Positions 23,898 to 33,151 of a DNA stretch of 64,000 bases are shown here, piece after piece (the first letter of the stretch is position 1; each line of letters begins with the position of its first letter). The position numbers and the translations under genes were made by a program. Below the pieces are notes generated by a model, which was not told the origin of the DNA, did no database searches, and saw only the letters and a list, made by a program, of their open reading frames with translations. This DNA is from Sandaracinobacteroides sp039808025 (GTDB taxonomy: Bacteria > Pseudomonadota > Alphaproteobacteria > Sphingomonadales > Sphingomonadaceae), in contig JBDHSK010000010.1 in assembly GCA_039808025.1 (NCBI GenBank), forward strand, positions 35,667-99,666. The letters run 5' to 3'.

Positions 23898-24820
23898 GTC
23901 GATGCCCCTGTCAGTTGCAGGAAAACGGTTTCGAGATCGGCCTCGCGGGTCGAGACATCGACGACTTCAATCCCTTCCTCGGCCAGACGTGACAACACCG
24001 CTCCGGCATGTACGCGGGTGCGGTCGTAGAAGATGTCGAGCCGGCGACTGTCGAGCAGATCGACCTGCGTGACTCCGGACAGGATCGGTGGCGAACGGAG
24101 GTCGCTCGCCACCGTGACCGTCACCCGTTTTTCATGGGCGAGCGCCAGCAGATCCGGGGTGCTGGCCTCGGCGACGATGCGGCCGTGGTTGACGATGGCG
24201 ATGCGGTCGCACAGCTCCTGCGCTTCCTCGAGATAGTGGGTGGTGAGCACGATGGTTGTTCCGCGCGCGTGCAGCTCGCGCACATAGCTCCACAGCTGCT
24301 GGCGCAGTTCGACATCGACCCCGGCCGTTGGTTCATCGAGGATGATGACCGGCGGGTTGTGCACCAGCGCCTTGGCGATCAGCAGCCGCCGCTTCATTCC
24401 GCCCGACAGGGTGCGCGAATAGCTGTTGGCCTTGTCGTCGAGGTGCATGGCGCGCAGCAGTTCCATCGAGCGACGGCGGTTGCGGGGAACCCCGTACATT
24501 CCGGCCTGGATTTCCAGCGTTTCAAAGGGGGTGAAGAAGGCATCGAACATCAGTTCCTGCGGCACCACGCCGATGGCGGCGCGGGCGTTGCGCGGATGTT
24601 CGTCGATGTCGAATCCCCAGACGCGGGCGCGCCCCGAAGTCTTGATGACAAGGCCGGCCAGGATGTTTATGGTGGTGGATTTGCCGGCGCCATTGGGCCC
24701 CAGCAGCCCGTAGATCGAGCCGCGCGGGATGCTGAGCGAGACGTCGTCGAGCGCCCGCTTGCCACCGGCGTAGGTCTTGCTGAGCCGGTCGAGCTCGATT
24801 GCCGCCCCGGCCGTGCTCAT
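23894..24820 (-). CDS. ABC transporter ATP-binding protein (CcmA/NatA/YadG type)
   Basis: 308 residues from the ATG at 24820. Walker A GPNGAGKST at 41-49, Q-loop VPQELMFD, signature LSGGMKRRLLIAK, Walker B VIILDEPTAGVD, and H-loop TTHYLEEAQ. After the ATPase domain there is about 90 residues of C-terminal sequence, as in drug/ABC-2-type exporter ATPases such as YadG. No ABC-2 permease gene lies next to it: it is sandwiched by 4-nt overlaps between leuC and nadB. The substrate is unknown; the permease is presumably elsewhere. Confidence 0.92.
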   Translation of the reverse strand: MSTAGAAIELDRLSKTYAGGKRALDDVSLSIPRGSIYGLLGPNGAGKSTTINILAGLVIKTSGRARVWGFDIDEHPRNARAAIGVVPQELMFDAFFTPFETLEIQAGMYGVPRNRRRSMELLRAMHLDDKANSYSRTLSGGMKRRLLIAKALVHNPPVIILDEPTAGVDVELRQQLWSYVRELHARGTTIVLTTHYLEEAQELCDRIAIVNHGRIVAEASTPDLLALAHEKRVTVTVASDLRSPPILSGVTQVDLLDSRRLDIFYDRTRVHAGAVLSRLAEEGIEVVDVSTREADLETVFLQLTGAST

Positions 24821-26226
24821 GTCAGCGTGCGAACGTCCGTCAGATGGCCGGTGACCGCAGCTGCCGCCGCCATTTCCGGCGACATCAGGTGGGTGCGCGC
24901 CCCCGGGCCCTGCCGCCCCACGAAGTTGCGGTTGGAGGTGGAGGCGCAGCGTTCGCCGGGCGGCACCTTGTCGGGGTTCATGCCGAGACACATCGAGCAG
25001 CCCGGTTCGCGCCACTCGAAACCGGCCTCGATGAAGATGCGGTCCAGCCCCTCGGCCTCGGCGGCACGCTTCACCAGCCCCGAGCCGGGAACCACCAGCG
25101 CCTGCCGGACGTTTCCGGCGATGTGCCGGCCCCTGACGATGGCGGCTGCCGCCCGCAGATCCTCGATACGGCTGTTGGAGCACGAGCCGATGAAGATGTT
25201 CTCGACGGCGATGTCCTCGATGCGGGTGCCGGGTTGCAGGCCCATGTAATCCAGCGATTTCCGGGCGGCATCGCGCTTGGCCGGATCGGCAAAGCTGTCG
25301 GGCGATGGTACCACCCCGGTGACCGGCACCACGTCTTCGGGGCTGGTGCCCCAGGTGACGAGCGGGGCGATGGTGGCGCCGTCGATCACCACTTCGCGGT
25401 CGAAGCGGGCGTCAGGGTCGCTGGGAAGGGTGCGCCACCAGGCAACCGCCCTGTCGAAGGCCTCGCCCTGGGGGGCGCGCTTGCGGCCTTTCAGGTAGGC
25501 GAAGGTTTTATCGTCTGGGGCGACGAGACCGGCGCGGCCACCGGCCTCGATCGACATGTTGCAGACCGTCATGCGGCCTTCCATCGACATGTCGCGGAAC
25601 ACCTGGCCGCGAAACTCGATGACATGGCCGGTGGCGCCGGCGGTGCCGATGGTGCCGATGATGGCAAGCGCCACGTCCTTGGGGGTGACGCCGGCGCCCA
25701 GCCTGCCATCAACGGTGATGGCGAAGTTGCGGCTTTTCTTCAGAAGCAGCGTCTGGGTCGCGAACACATGCTCGACTTCCGAGGTGCCGATTCCAAACGC
25801 CAGCGCCCCGAAGGCGCCATGGGTTGAGGTGTGGCTGTCGCCGCAGACGATGGTGGTGCCGGGAAGGGTGAAGCCCTGTTCAGGGCCGATGACGTGGACG
25901 ATCCCCTGCTCGGCCGCGTTGATGCCGATATATTCCACCCCGAAGTCACGGGTGTTGCGCTGCAGATGCTCGAGCTGGGTGGCCGACTCCGGGTCGGCGA
26001 TCGGCAGGCGCGGCACGGTGGTCGGCACGTTGTGATCGGGAACGGCAAGGGTGCGTTCCGGGTGGCGCAGCCGCCGGCCCAGCGCCCGCAGCCCGGCAAA
26101 TGCCTGTGGCGACGTCACTTCGTGGATCAGGTGGCGGTCGATGAAAATCAGCGAGGTGCCGTCGTCGCGGTTGGCGACGACATGGTCGTCCCAGATCTTG
26201 TCATAGAGGGTGCGCGGAGCAGTCAT
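24817..26226 (-). CDS. leuC: 3-isopropylmalate dehydratase large subunit
   Basis: 469 residues from the ATG at 26226 (TAPRTLYDKIWDDHVV, the standard opening). Isomerises 2- to 3-isopropylmalate in leucine synthesis, together with LeuD. The [4Fe-4S] ligands are visible as the Cys of IGSCSNSRIEDL and the two of GCSMCLGMNPD; the substrate motif SHTSTHGAFGALAFGIGTSE is present. LeuD and LeuB are not in the window, and the next gene downstream is the ABC ATPase with a 4-nt overlap, an unusual arrangement. Confidence 0.97.
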   Translation of the reverse strand: MTAPRTLYDKIWDDHVVANRDDGTSLIFIDRHLIHEVTSPQAFAGLRALGRRLRHPERTLAVPDHNVPTTVPRLPIADPESATQLEHLQRNTRDFGVEYIGINAAEQGIVHVIGPEQGFTLPGTTIVCGDSHTSTHGAFGALAFGIGTSEVEHVFATQTLLLKKSRNFAITVDGRLGAGVTPKDVALAIIGTIGTAGATGHVIEFRGQVFRDMSMEGRMTVCNMSIEAGGRAGLVAPDDKTFAYLKGRKRAPQGEAFDRAVAWWRTLPSDPDARFDREVVIDGATIAPLVTWGTSPEDVVPVTGVVPSPDSFADPAKRDAARKSLDYMGLQPGTRIEDIAVENIFIGSCSNSRIEDLRAAAAIVRGRHIAGNVRQALVVPGSGLVKRAAEAEGLDRIFIEAGFEWREPGCSMCLGMNPDKVPPGERCASTSNRNFVGRQGPGARTHLMSPEMAAAAAVTGHLTDVRTLT

Positions 26227-26306
26227 GCCCAAGGCTCTAGGCCTTTGGCGGGCTCTTGTCATCAGTCTGAAGGCCGGTCGTAACCGGCAGGGCGCGCAGA
26301 ACGGAT

Positions 26307-26338
26307 TCGGCCCCGAAGCGGGATTGCTTCGGGGCCGA
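26307..26338 (-). terminator. Strong 13-bp hairpin downstream of urcA
   Basis: Arms tcggccccgaagc (26307-26319) and gcttcggggccga (26326-26338) pair perfectly around a 6-nt loop. It lies about 50 nt beyond the urcA stop on the minus strand and upstream of leuC. No clear U-tract follows, so factor-independent termination is likely but not proven by sequence. Confidence 0.55.
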
Positions 26339-26390
26339 TCCTTGCCGGCGCCAGCGAGAGGGGATGACTGGCGCCGTCAGAGGAGAGGTT

Positions 26391-26702
26391 TCAGCGCGAT
26401 GCCAGCTGGACCGAGCCGGCGCGCAGGGCGATCTGGGTGCGGGCCTTGGCGATGGCGCTGCTGACGCAGGCCTTGTGGGCGTAGTAGTCGCCAAGCGGCA
26501 GGGCGACATCGGTGGCGCAGACGCGGTTGGCAGCGCGAACCACGCGGGCATCGATGGCCTGACGGCCGCTGGCGGTGGCGAGCTTTGAAACCGGGGCCCG
26601 CACTTCGAGGCTGGCGGCGTAGGCCGGACCCGCCGACATGGCGAGCATGGTGCCGCTGGCGATAAGGGCGAGGACGACGCTGGTGAAGGTGTTGTTGAAC
26701 AT
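26391..26702 (-). CDS. UrcA family exported protein
   Basis: 103 residues from the ATG at 26702, with GGAG 9 nt upstream. Signal peptide TSVVLALIASGTMLAMSAGP ending in AYA|ASLEVRAP. The mature part has the UrcA pattern: GRQAIDARVVRAANRVCATD with two cysteines (VCATD and KACVSSA) that may form a disulfide, then AIAKARTQIA. The family is typical of Sphingomonadales and of unknown function; it is small, secreted and usually monocistronic. A sigma-54-like promoter lies 43 nt upstream. Confidence 0.85.
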   Translation of the reverse strand: MFNNTFTSVVLALIASGTMLAMSAGPAYAASLEVRAPVSKLATASGRQAIDARVVRAANRVCATDVALPLGDYYAHKACVSSAIAKARTQIALRAGSVQLASR

Positions 26703-26744
26703 TGGAAGTCTCCGGTTGGTCTGGTTGGTGGATATCCAATGCAA

Positions 26745-26760
26745 TGCAGCTATCGTGCCA
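26745..26760 (-). promoter_or_regulatory. Sigma-54-like promoter upstream of urcA
   Basis: On the minus strand TGGCACG-ATAG-CTGCA matches the -24/-12 consensus except for one base in the -12 box (C for the first T of TTGCA); GG and GC are 10 nt apart as required. It is 43 nt upstream of the urcA start. A chance near-match is possible. Confidence 0.4.
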
Positions 26761-27071
26761 ACTCTGGATCAGAAAAATTTATCGTGCATTTTCAGATAGA
26801 TAAAAAAATACCTGTGTGTGATCAGGTGAATAATGCATGAACCATATTCTAACAAATGGTTCATTTTACCAACCTTCGGCGGGATTTTCGCATAGGTGGA
26901 TTAACCATGACCTCCGGGGCCGGCACGGCTTGTCACCTGCCCGGTAGTTGCCGGCCGGCATATGTGAACCAGTGCCCGGGCGCACAGCCCGGCCAGGGGA
27001 AGGTGACGCACAATGGCTGATGATGCGGATGGCCTCTGAGGCACCCTGAAAGGGGGCCTCAGGTTCGCGCC
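26761..27071. other. AT-rich intergenic region with an inverted repeat
   Basis: The stretch between the urcA promoter and the M20 peptidase gene is much richer in A+T than its surroundings up to about 26880. It contains a perfect 8-bp inverted repeat, tgaaccat (26838-26845) and atggttca (26856-26863), separated by 10 nt, a candidate operator for urcA. No convincing coding sequence was found in it. Confidence 0.5.
27038..27062 (-). terminator. Hairpin after the M20 peptidase gene
   Basis: tgaggcaccct and agggggcctca form a stem (TGAGGC/GCCTCA plus CCCT/AGGG with a small internal mismatch) around gaa, about 10 nt after the stop on the minus strand. No T-run follows; a possible terminator. Confidence 0.4.
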
Positions 27072-28481
27072 TCACTCCGAGGCGTAGGCCTTGATGAGAT
27101 CGAACAGGAAGGCGCGGCCATCAAGAACGCTTTGCACGGGGATGCGTTCATTGAGGCCATGGACGCCACTGTCTGCCTCCCCGAAGATGCCGGGCACCCC
27201 GTATACGGGGATGCCGACCTCGGCGAGGTAGGGGGCATCGGTGGCACCGGTCGACATGATCGGGACCAGCGGAAGGCCGGGGAAGTGTTTTTTGGCAAGC
27301 GCGAGGATCGGCTTGATGACGCGCGGTGACATCGGCGGTTGCAGTGCCGTCTTGTTGCGCACCCGCTTGGGGGTGATCTTCACTTCCGGCCCCGCCACCT
27401 GCTGCAGGGTGGCGAGTGTTGATTCCATGCTCTCGCCGGGGATGATGCGGCAGTTGATGTTGGCGGCGGCGTGCTGCGGAAGCGCGTTCTGGGCGTGTCC
27501 TGCCTCTACCTGGGTGGCGACGCAGGTGGTGCGCAGCATCGAATTGAAGGTGAGATCGGTTGACAAGGTGGCGGCAGCGGCGCTGTCGGCGGGGTTGGCA
27601 ACCAGCGCCTTCATGGCAGCGGCCATCGTCGGGTCGGCAGTGGCGGCCGTCTGGGTGAAGAAGGCGCGGGTGGTATCGTTCAGGCGCACCGGGAAGCTGT
27701 ATTTCTCGATGCGGTCGAGTGCGTGCGCCAGTTCATAAATGGCATTGTCGGGCCGTGGGCGCGAGCTGTGGCCACCGGGGTTGGTGGCGACCATCTCGTA
27801 ATCCTGATAATGCTTTTCCCCCACCTGCAGCACCAGTTGCTCGCGCTTGCCGTCTTTGGTGAAGCGGCCGCCGCCGCCTTCGTTCAAGGCGAATTCGGCG
27901 TCGATCAGGTCACGCTGGTTGTGGGCCAGCCATTCGGCGCCGTTGAGGGCGCCGGCCGTTTCCTCGCCGCAGGTCAGCGCCAGTTTCAGGGTACGCTTCA
28001 GTTTGGGGGCCGTTTTCAGGCGGATCATGGCGTCGGTGTAGATGGCGGCCTGCGCCTTGTCGTCGGCGACACCACGACCCCAGAACCTGCCGTCTTCCTC
28101 GACCATGACGAAGGGGTCGCGCGTCCAGTCAGAGCGTTTGGCCTCGACCACGTCGATATGGGCGAGCAGCAGGATGGCCTTGGCCTTGGGGTCCTTGCCG
28201 GGCAGCACCGCCACCAGGCTGCCTTCCTTCGGATGGTCAGGGACGGTGAAGATATGGATGTCGGAATCGGGGTAGCCGGCCGCCTTGAGGTGCGCGGCCA
28301 TCCGCTCGGCGGCCAGCGTGCACGACCCTTCCGACAGGCTGGTGTTGGTCTCGACCAGCTCTTTGTAGAGGGCGCGGAATGCCGGCTCGGTCGGGTCCGG
28401 GCTGGCGGCACTGGCGGCGCTGGCGACGAGGGCTGAGGCCGCAAGGGCGGCAAGGAGGGCAGGTTTCAGCATGGCCGGCAT
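27072..28481 (-). CDS. M20 family metallopeptidase, exported
   Basis: 469 residues from the ATG at 28481 with a signal peptide (MLKPALLAALAASALVASAA, cleavage after AASA). Di-zinc peptidase motifs: LLLAHIDVVEAKRSDWTRDP (His and Asp of H-x-D), GRGVADDKAQAAIYTDAMIR (bridging Asp), CGEETAGALNGAEWLA (catalytic Glu-Glu) and MSTGATDAPYLAEVGIPVYG near the C-terminus. The dimerisation domain between them is complete. Probably a periplasmic di/tripeptidase or carboxypeptidase of the M20/M25/M40 type. Downstream of the MFS gene on the same strand with 58 nt between. Confidence 0.92.
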   Translation of the reverse strand: MPAMLKPALLAALAASALVASAASAASPDPTEPAFRALYKELVETNTSLSEGSCTLAAERMAAHLKAAGYPDSDIHIFTVPDHPKEGSLVAVLPGKDPKAKAILLLAHIDVVEAKRSDWTRDPFVMVEEDGRFWGRGVADDKAQAAIYTDAMIRLKTAPKLKRTLKLALTCGEETAGALNGAEWLAHNQRDLIDAEFALNEGGGGRFTKDGKREQLVLQVGEKHYQDYEMVATNPGGHSSRPRPDNAIYELAHALDRIEKYSFPVRLNDTTRAFFTQTAATADPTMAAAMKALVANPADSAAAATLSTDLTFNSMLRTTCVATQVEAGHAQNALPQHAAANINCRIIPGESMESTLATLQQVAGPEVKITPKRVRNKTALQPPMSPRVIKPILALAKKHFPGLPLVPIMSTGATDAPYLAEVGIPVYGVPGIFGEADSGVHGLNERIPVQSVLDGRAFLFDLIKAYASE

Positions 28482-28539
28482 GGTGAACCGCCGCTGGTCG
28501 GTCTGCAAGCCCTGATGCGGCTGATATTTCTACCCGTTG

Positions 28540-30111
28540 TCAGATCGTCTCGCCGGCGGCGCGGGCGCGTTCGATGCGGCTGGCTTCGGTGGCGGGAAGG
28601 GTGCGGTAGGCATAGATCAGCAGCGCCAGCGGAACCGGGGCGAACAGCAGCAGTGCCAGCATGGCATGGCCGAGGTCGCCAAGCGCCTCCGAGAACTGGC
28701 CGCCAAGGAATGGCCCCATGCCCAGCCCGATCACCGTGGTGCCCAGCAGGAAGGTGGCGGTGGCGGCGCCGCGCATGCGGGGCAGCACCATGTCCTGGAA
28801 GGTGGCGGCAGCAAGCCCCACCCACAACGATCCGGTAAGGCTGACGAGAAAGTTCATCAGGTAGAAGGTGGTGAGCGATCCGGTGGTGAACTGCAGGGCG
28901 ACGAACGGCACCGGAAGCACCACGGCGGCCATGGCCACCAGCAGGCGGCCCGAGGGATTGCGCAGGCGCAGATGATCGGCGGTGCGGCCGCCGACCAGAA
29001 TCGACAGGAAGCCGCCAAGGGCCGCGCCGCCCCCCAGGAAGAATCCGGCATCGGCGCGGTCGGCCCCCAGTTCGCGGATGGCATAGGGGGCGCCCCAGAA
29101 GCCGAAGCTGTAATTGTACATGGAAATGACCCCGAAGGCTGTGACCAGCGCCAGGAAGGTGGGGGTTTTCCAGATCAGCGCATGGGTTGGCGGGTCGCGA
29201 CGCCGGAGGTTCTGCGCCCAGCTGACGATGGCATAGCCGGCTATGGCGATGGCGAGCCATTGCGGCCAGGTGCCGGCAAGCCAGGTCATGCCGGCAAAGA
29301 AGGCAGCCGCCACGATCAGCGCCAGCAGATTGGCGGCGAGCGCCCTGCCGCCGGCCCGCGCCGCCCCCACCAGCGTGAACGGCGGGATGACGCTTGCCAG
29401 CTCGTGAAGGAAAGCGGCAAAGGGCTGCGGCGCCGAGGGCATGATGATCCCCTCCGACTGGCCACGGATCGGTTCGCGCAGAGTAGCGACCCACAGGGCC
29501 ATCACCACGCCGGGCAGGCCGACTGCCAGAAACGCCGCCTGCCAGCCCACCAGCCCGAACGGCCCGCCTCCGGGAAAGGCGGCGTTCCAGCGATCGACGG
29601 TGAGGCCGCCCAGGAACAGCGACAGGCCGCCACCCACATAAATGCCCGACGAATAGATCGACAGCGCCGTGGCGCGCTTTTCCTTGGGGAAATAATCAGA
29701 CAGCACCGAATAGGCGACCGGAGAGGCAGTGGCTTCGCCGACCCCGACGCCGATGCGCGCCAGCGCCAGCTGCCCGAAACTGGCTGCCAGCCCCGAAGCC
29801 GCCGTCATCGCTGACCACAGCCCCAGCCCCAGCGACAACAGGCGGGTGCGATTCCACATGTCGGCAAGGCGTCCCAGCGGAATGCCGAACAGCGCATAGA
29901 ACACCCCGAATACGGTGCCATACAGGAAGCCCATTTCCGCATCATCGACTCCGAGGTGGGCTTTGATGTCTTCGGCGAGGATCGACATGATCTGCCGGTC
30001 GATGAAGTTGAGGATATAAACGGCCAGCAGCACGGCCAGCACATACCAGGCATAGGGTCCGCCCACCCGGCTTTGCGCCTGCGCCAGTTGTTGCTCGGTT
30101 GGATACTGCAT
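28540..30111 (-). CDS. MFS transporter (spinster-like)
   Basis: 523 residues from the ATG at 30111. Twelve hydrophobic segments; N-terminal NFIDRQIMSILAEDIKAHLG, the loop 2-3 motif FGIPLGRLADMWNRTRLLSL (MFS motif A) and GVGVGEATASPVAYSVLSDY, which together are typical of the spinster-type major facilitator group. A long loop between TM6 and TM7 (about residues 215-250). The substrate is not predictable. The frame stays open upstream to 31833, but that part is antisense to glnD and shows no homology. Divergent from glnD across 183 nt. Confidence 0.9.
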   Translation of the reverse strand: MQYPTEQQLAQAQSRVGGPYAWYVLAVLLAVYILNFIDRQIMSILAEDIKAHLGVDDAEMGFLYGTVFGVFYALFGIPLGRLADMWNRTRLLSLGLGLWSAMTAASGLAASFGQLALARIGVGVGEATASPVAYSVLSDYFPKEKRATALSIYSSGIYVGGGLSLFLGGLTVDRWNAAFPGGGPFGLVGWQAAFLAVGLPGVVMALWVATLREPIRGQSEGIIMPSAPQPFAAFLHELASVIPPFTLVGAARAGGRALAANLLALIVAAAFFAGMTWLAGTWPQWLAIAIAGYAIVSWAQNLRRRDPPTHALIWKTPTFLALVTAFGVISMYNYSFGFWGAPYAIRELGADRADAGFFLGGGAALGGFLSILVGGRTADHLRLRNPSGRLLVAMAAVVLPVPFVALQFTTGSLTTFYLMNFLVSLTGSLWVGLAAATFQDMVLPRMRGAATATFLLGTTVIGLGMGPFLGGQFSEALGDLGHAMLALLLFAPVPLALLIYAYRTLPATEASRIERARAAGETI

Positions 30112-30294
30112 GAATCTCTTTTCCGTTCCGGGGAACGCGCCCTCTAGCAGGAAGCACCGGCATGGCACAGGCGTTAGTTCGGCTGATTCAGGTTTGTGTT
30201 TCCGGCTTGGGCGCCAACCCGCCCCGGCTTGCCTGACGCTCGATTGTCCTGGTGGACGATTGGCGGCCTCTGATGGTTCGGCTATGCAGGGCGG

Positions 30295-33066
30295 GTGAGC
30301 TCCATCTACGATCATGTGCCCAACCGGCGCGCCATCATCGACCGGCGCCATGCCATCACCCGTATCGAGGCGGCGCTGGCTGCTGCCCCCGGCGAAAGTC
30401 GGCGGCTGGCCGTGGCCCTTGAACTGAAGGCCCTGCTGGAGGCCGGCCGCGCCGAGATCGCCCGGCGGATCCGCGATACGCCGCAGCGTGGCACGGAACT
30501 GGCGGCTGCCGGCAGTTTCCTTGTCGATCAGCTGGTGCGGCTTGCCTATGATGTCACCACCCAGACCTTGTATCGGCAGGAAAACCCCAGCACCGCCGAA
30601 CATCTCTGCCTGGTGGCGGTTGGTGGCTATGGCCGGGCGGAACTTGCCCCTTATTCCGATGTCGACATCATGTTCCTGTCGCCGCGCCGCTCGACCGCCT
30701 GGGTCGAGCAGGTGGTGGAAGCCATCCTCTATACCCTGTGGGACATGGGGCTGAAAGTCGGCCACTCGGTGAGAACCGTCGCTGACATGGTGCGCATTGC
30801 CAACGCCGATCTTTCCGTGAAAACCGCTCTGCTGGAAGCGCGCTTTCTGTGGGGTGACGCTGCGCTTTACGATGAAGCGCAGCGGCAGTTCCAGAACGAA
30901 GTGGTGACGGGTCAGGAACGGGCGTTCCTGACCGACAAACTGGCCGAGCGTCAGGCCCGTCACCAGCGGCTGGGGGACAGCCGCTATCTGGTCGAGCCCA
31001 ATGTCAAGGACGGCAAGGGTGGCCTGCGCGATCTGCAGACCCTGTTCTGGATCGGCAAGTTCACCATGCACGCCGGAACCGCGGCCGAACTTGTCGACAA
31101 GGGCCTGTTCACATCGCGGGAATACCGGCAGTTCCAGCGGGCGCAGAACCACCTGTGGGCCGTGCGCATCTGCCTCCATGATCTGTCCGGGCGCGCCGAG
31201 GAACGCCTGACGTTCGATGTCCAGCGCGAGCTGGCCGAGCGCATGGGCTATGGCAGCCGTCCCGGTATCCCTGCCGTCGAGCGTTTCATGCGCCATAATT
31301 TCCTGACGGCGCGCTCGGTCGGCACCCTGACGGCGCTGTTTCTCTCTCACCTCGAAGACCGGTTCCGCCAGAAGCGCTGGCTGCCGCAGCTGCTGCGACG
31401 TTCTTACCGGATTCGCGGAACCAACGGCTTCAAGGTGATCGATGGCCAGTTGCGGGTGCCCGACGATGCGTTCTTCCGGGCCGATCCGCGCCGGCTGATC
31501 AGCCTGTTCGCAACGGCGGCGTCGCTGCAGCTGGATATCCACCCGCAGACGCTGCTGCTGGCAACCCGTGACTCCGGGTTGATCAGCAGCGCCATTCGCC
31601 GCGATGCAGATACCAACCGCCTGTTTCTTGAGCTGTTGACGGGGCACGACCCGGAAACCCACCTGCGGCGCATGAACGAGGCGGGGGTGCTGGGGCGATT
31701 CCTTCCCGATTTCGGCCGGGTGGTGGCGCGCATGCAATACGACATGTACCACCATTATACCGTCGACGAGCACAGCATTCGCGCGATCGGCCTGCTGTGG
31801 CGGATCGATCAGGGCGAACTGAAGGCCGACCATCCGCTGTCGACTGCCATCATGAAGCAGATGGCGTCGCGACGGGTGCTGTTCGTGGCGGTGCTGCTAC
31901 ACGACATCGCCAAGGGGCGCGGCGGCGATCATTCGGTTGTGGGGGCCGAGGTGGCGCGACGCCTCGGCCCGCGCCTCGGGCTGAGCGAAGGCGAGACCGA
32001 TATGGTGGCCTGGCTGGTGCGCCACCATCTGCTGATGGCCAACACCGCCTTTAAGCGCGACCTTGCCGACCCCAAGACCATCAGCGATTTCGTCGAACTG
32101 GTGGCAAGCCCCGAACGTCTGCGGCTGCTGCTGGTGCTGACGGTGGTGGATATCCGTGCCGTGGGGCCGGGGGTGTGGAACAACTGGAAGGCGACCTTGC
32201 TGTCAACGCTGTTCGAAAGTGCCGAAGAGGTGCTGCGCCTTGGCCACAAGCAGACCGGCCGCCATCAGCGGATTGCCGATCGCCAGGAGCGGCTGCGCCA
32301 GCTGACCCAGGCTGACGCTGACGTTTTCGAACGTCATTGCCGGCGCTTTGCCGACAGTTACTGGCTGGCCGAGCCCGAGGATGTGCTGGTGGCCAACTAT
32401 CGGCGGATGATGGCGGCTGATGCCGGCAGCCGCACGCCCGACATCAGCTGCCGCGTCGATTCCCGCGAGGGGACGACGCTGGTCAGCGTCTATGCGCCAG
32501 ATGCGCCGGGGCTGTTCTATCGCATCGCCGGCGGCATTGCGCTGGCGGGCGCCAGTATCGTTGACGCCCGGATCCACACCACCCGCGATGGCATGGCGCT
32601 TGATAATTTCGTGGTGCAGGATCCGCTGGGCGGGCCATTCGATGACTCTTCCCGGCTGCAACGCATGGAGCAGCTGATTGCCGATGCCTTGAGTGCCCAT
32701 GTCGATCTGTCGACGCGGCTGACGGCCCGGCCGCTGCCGCGGCATCGCCAGGAAGTGTTCAAGGTGGTGCCGCAGGTGTTCATCGACAACCACGCCTCCA
32801 GCCATTTCACGGTGATCGAAGTGAACGCGCTCGACCGGCCGGGGCTTCTGTATGCGCTGACTCTGGCGCTGCACGAGGAGGAGGTGGTGATCCGTTCCGC
32901 CCATGTCGCCACCTATGGTGAACGCGCCGTCGATACCTTTTACGTGACGGGCCTTGAGGGCGGGAAGATCGAGTCGGAGGCGCGGCTCGCAACACTGGAA
33001 CAGCGGATTCAGGAGGTGGCGGCCGTGACAGCGAACCGCAACCGGGTGGCCCGCGCCGCCGGCTGA
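30295..33066 (+). CDS. glnD: Bifunctional uridylyltransferase/uridylyl-removing enzyme
   Basis: 923 residues from GTG at 30295. Nitrogen sensor that uridylylates PII when glutamine is low and removes UMP when glutamine is high. Domains in order: nucleotidyltransferase with GGYGRAELAPYSDVD at 110-124; helical GlnE-like middle part (NVKDGKGGLRDLQTLFWIGK); HD domain with LLHDIAKGRGGDHS near residue 535 for UMP removal; two ACT domains near 727 (SVYAPDAPGLFYRIAGGIAL) and 835 (EVNALDRPGLLYALTLALHE) that bind glutamine. Full length. The gene stands alone, followed by a hairpin shared with the convergent outer-membrane gene. Confidence 0.97.
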   Translation: MSSIYDHVPNRRAIIDRRHAITRIEAALAAAPGESRRLAVALELKALLEAGRAEIARRIRDTPQRGTELAAAGSFLVDQLVRLAYDVTTQTLYRQENPSTAEHLCLVAVGGYGRAELAPYSDVDIMFLSPRRSTAWVEQVVEAILYTLWDMGLKVGHSVRTVADMVRIANADLSVKTALLEARFLWGDAALYDEAQRQFQNEVVTGQERAFLTDKLAERQARHQRLGDSRYLVEPNVKDGKGGLRDLQTLFWIGKFTMHAGTAAELVDKGLFTSREYRQFQRAQNHLWAVRICLHDLSGRAEERLTFDVQRELAERMGYGSRPGIPAVERFMRHNFLTARSVGTLTALFLSHLEDRFRQKRWLPQLLRRSYRIRGTNGFKVIDGQLRVPDDAFFRADPRRLISLFATAASLQLDIHPQTLLLATRDSGLISSAIRRDADTNRLFLELLTGHDPETHLRRMNEAGVLGRFLPDFGRVVARMQYDMYHHYTVDEHSIRAIGLLWRIDQGELKADHPLSTAIMKQMASRRVLFVAVLLHDIAKGRGGDHSVVGAEVARRLGPRLGLSEGETDMVAWLVRHHLLMANTAFKRDLADPKTISDFVELVASPERLRLLLVLTVVDIRAVGPGVWNNWKATLLSTLFESAEEVLRLGHKQTGRHQRIADRQERLRQLTQADADVFERHCRRFADSYWLAEPEDVLVANYRRMMAADAGSRTPDISCRVDSREGTTLVSVYAPDAPGLFYRIAGGIALAGASIVDARIHTTRDGMALDNFVVQDPLGGPFDDSSRLQRMEQLIADALSAHVDLSTRLTARPLPRHRQEVFKVVPQVFIDNHASSHFTVIEVNALDRPGLLYALTLALHEEEVVIRSAHVATYGERAVDTFYVTGLEGGKIESEARLATLEQRIQEVAAVTANRNRVARAAG

Positions 33067-33101
33067 CACCGGTCAGCCACCGGACCTTGTCGGCAAGAAA
33101 A

Positions 33102-33125
33102 AAGGCCCCGGTTTCCCGGGGCCTT
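33102..33125. terminator. Bidirectional intrinsic terminator between glnD and the outer-membrane barrel gene
   Basis: Arms aaggccccgg (33102-33111) and ccggggcctt (33116-33125) form a 10-bp stem with a tttc loop. On the minus strand it is followed by TTTTCTTG, a good U-tract for the barrel gene; on the plus strand the stem is preceded by A7 and followed by CTTCC, giving a weaker terminator for glnD. Confidence 0.8.
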
Positions 33126-33151
33126 CTTCCGTGTTGCCACTGATCGGCTGA

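Noticed and set aside
26866..27075. 69-codon minus-strand ORF between urcA and the M20 peptidase gene
   Set aside because: No RBS, no recognisable features, and it crosses the hairpin at the end of the peptidase gene.
30112..31833. 570-codon N-terminal extension of the MFS frame on the minus strand
   Set aside because: It lies entirely antisense to glnD, has no homology, and the MFS protein begins naturally at 30111.
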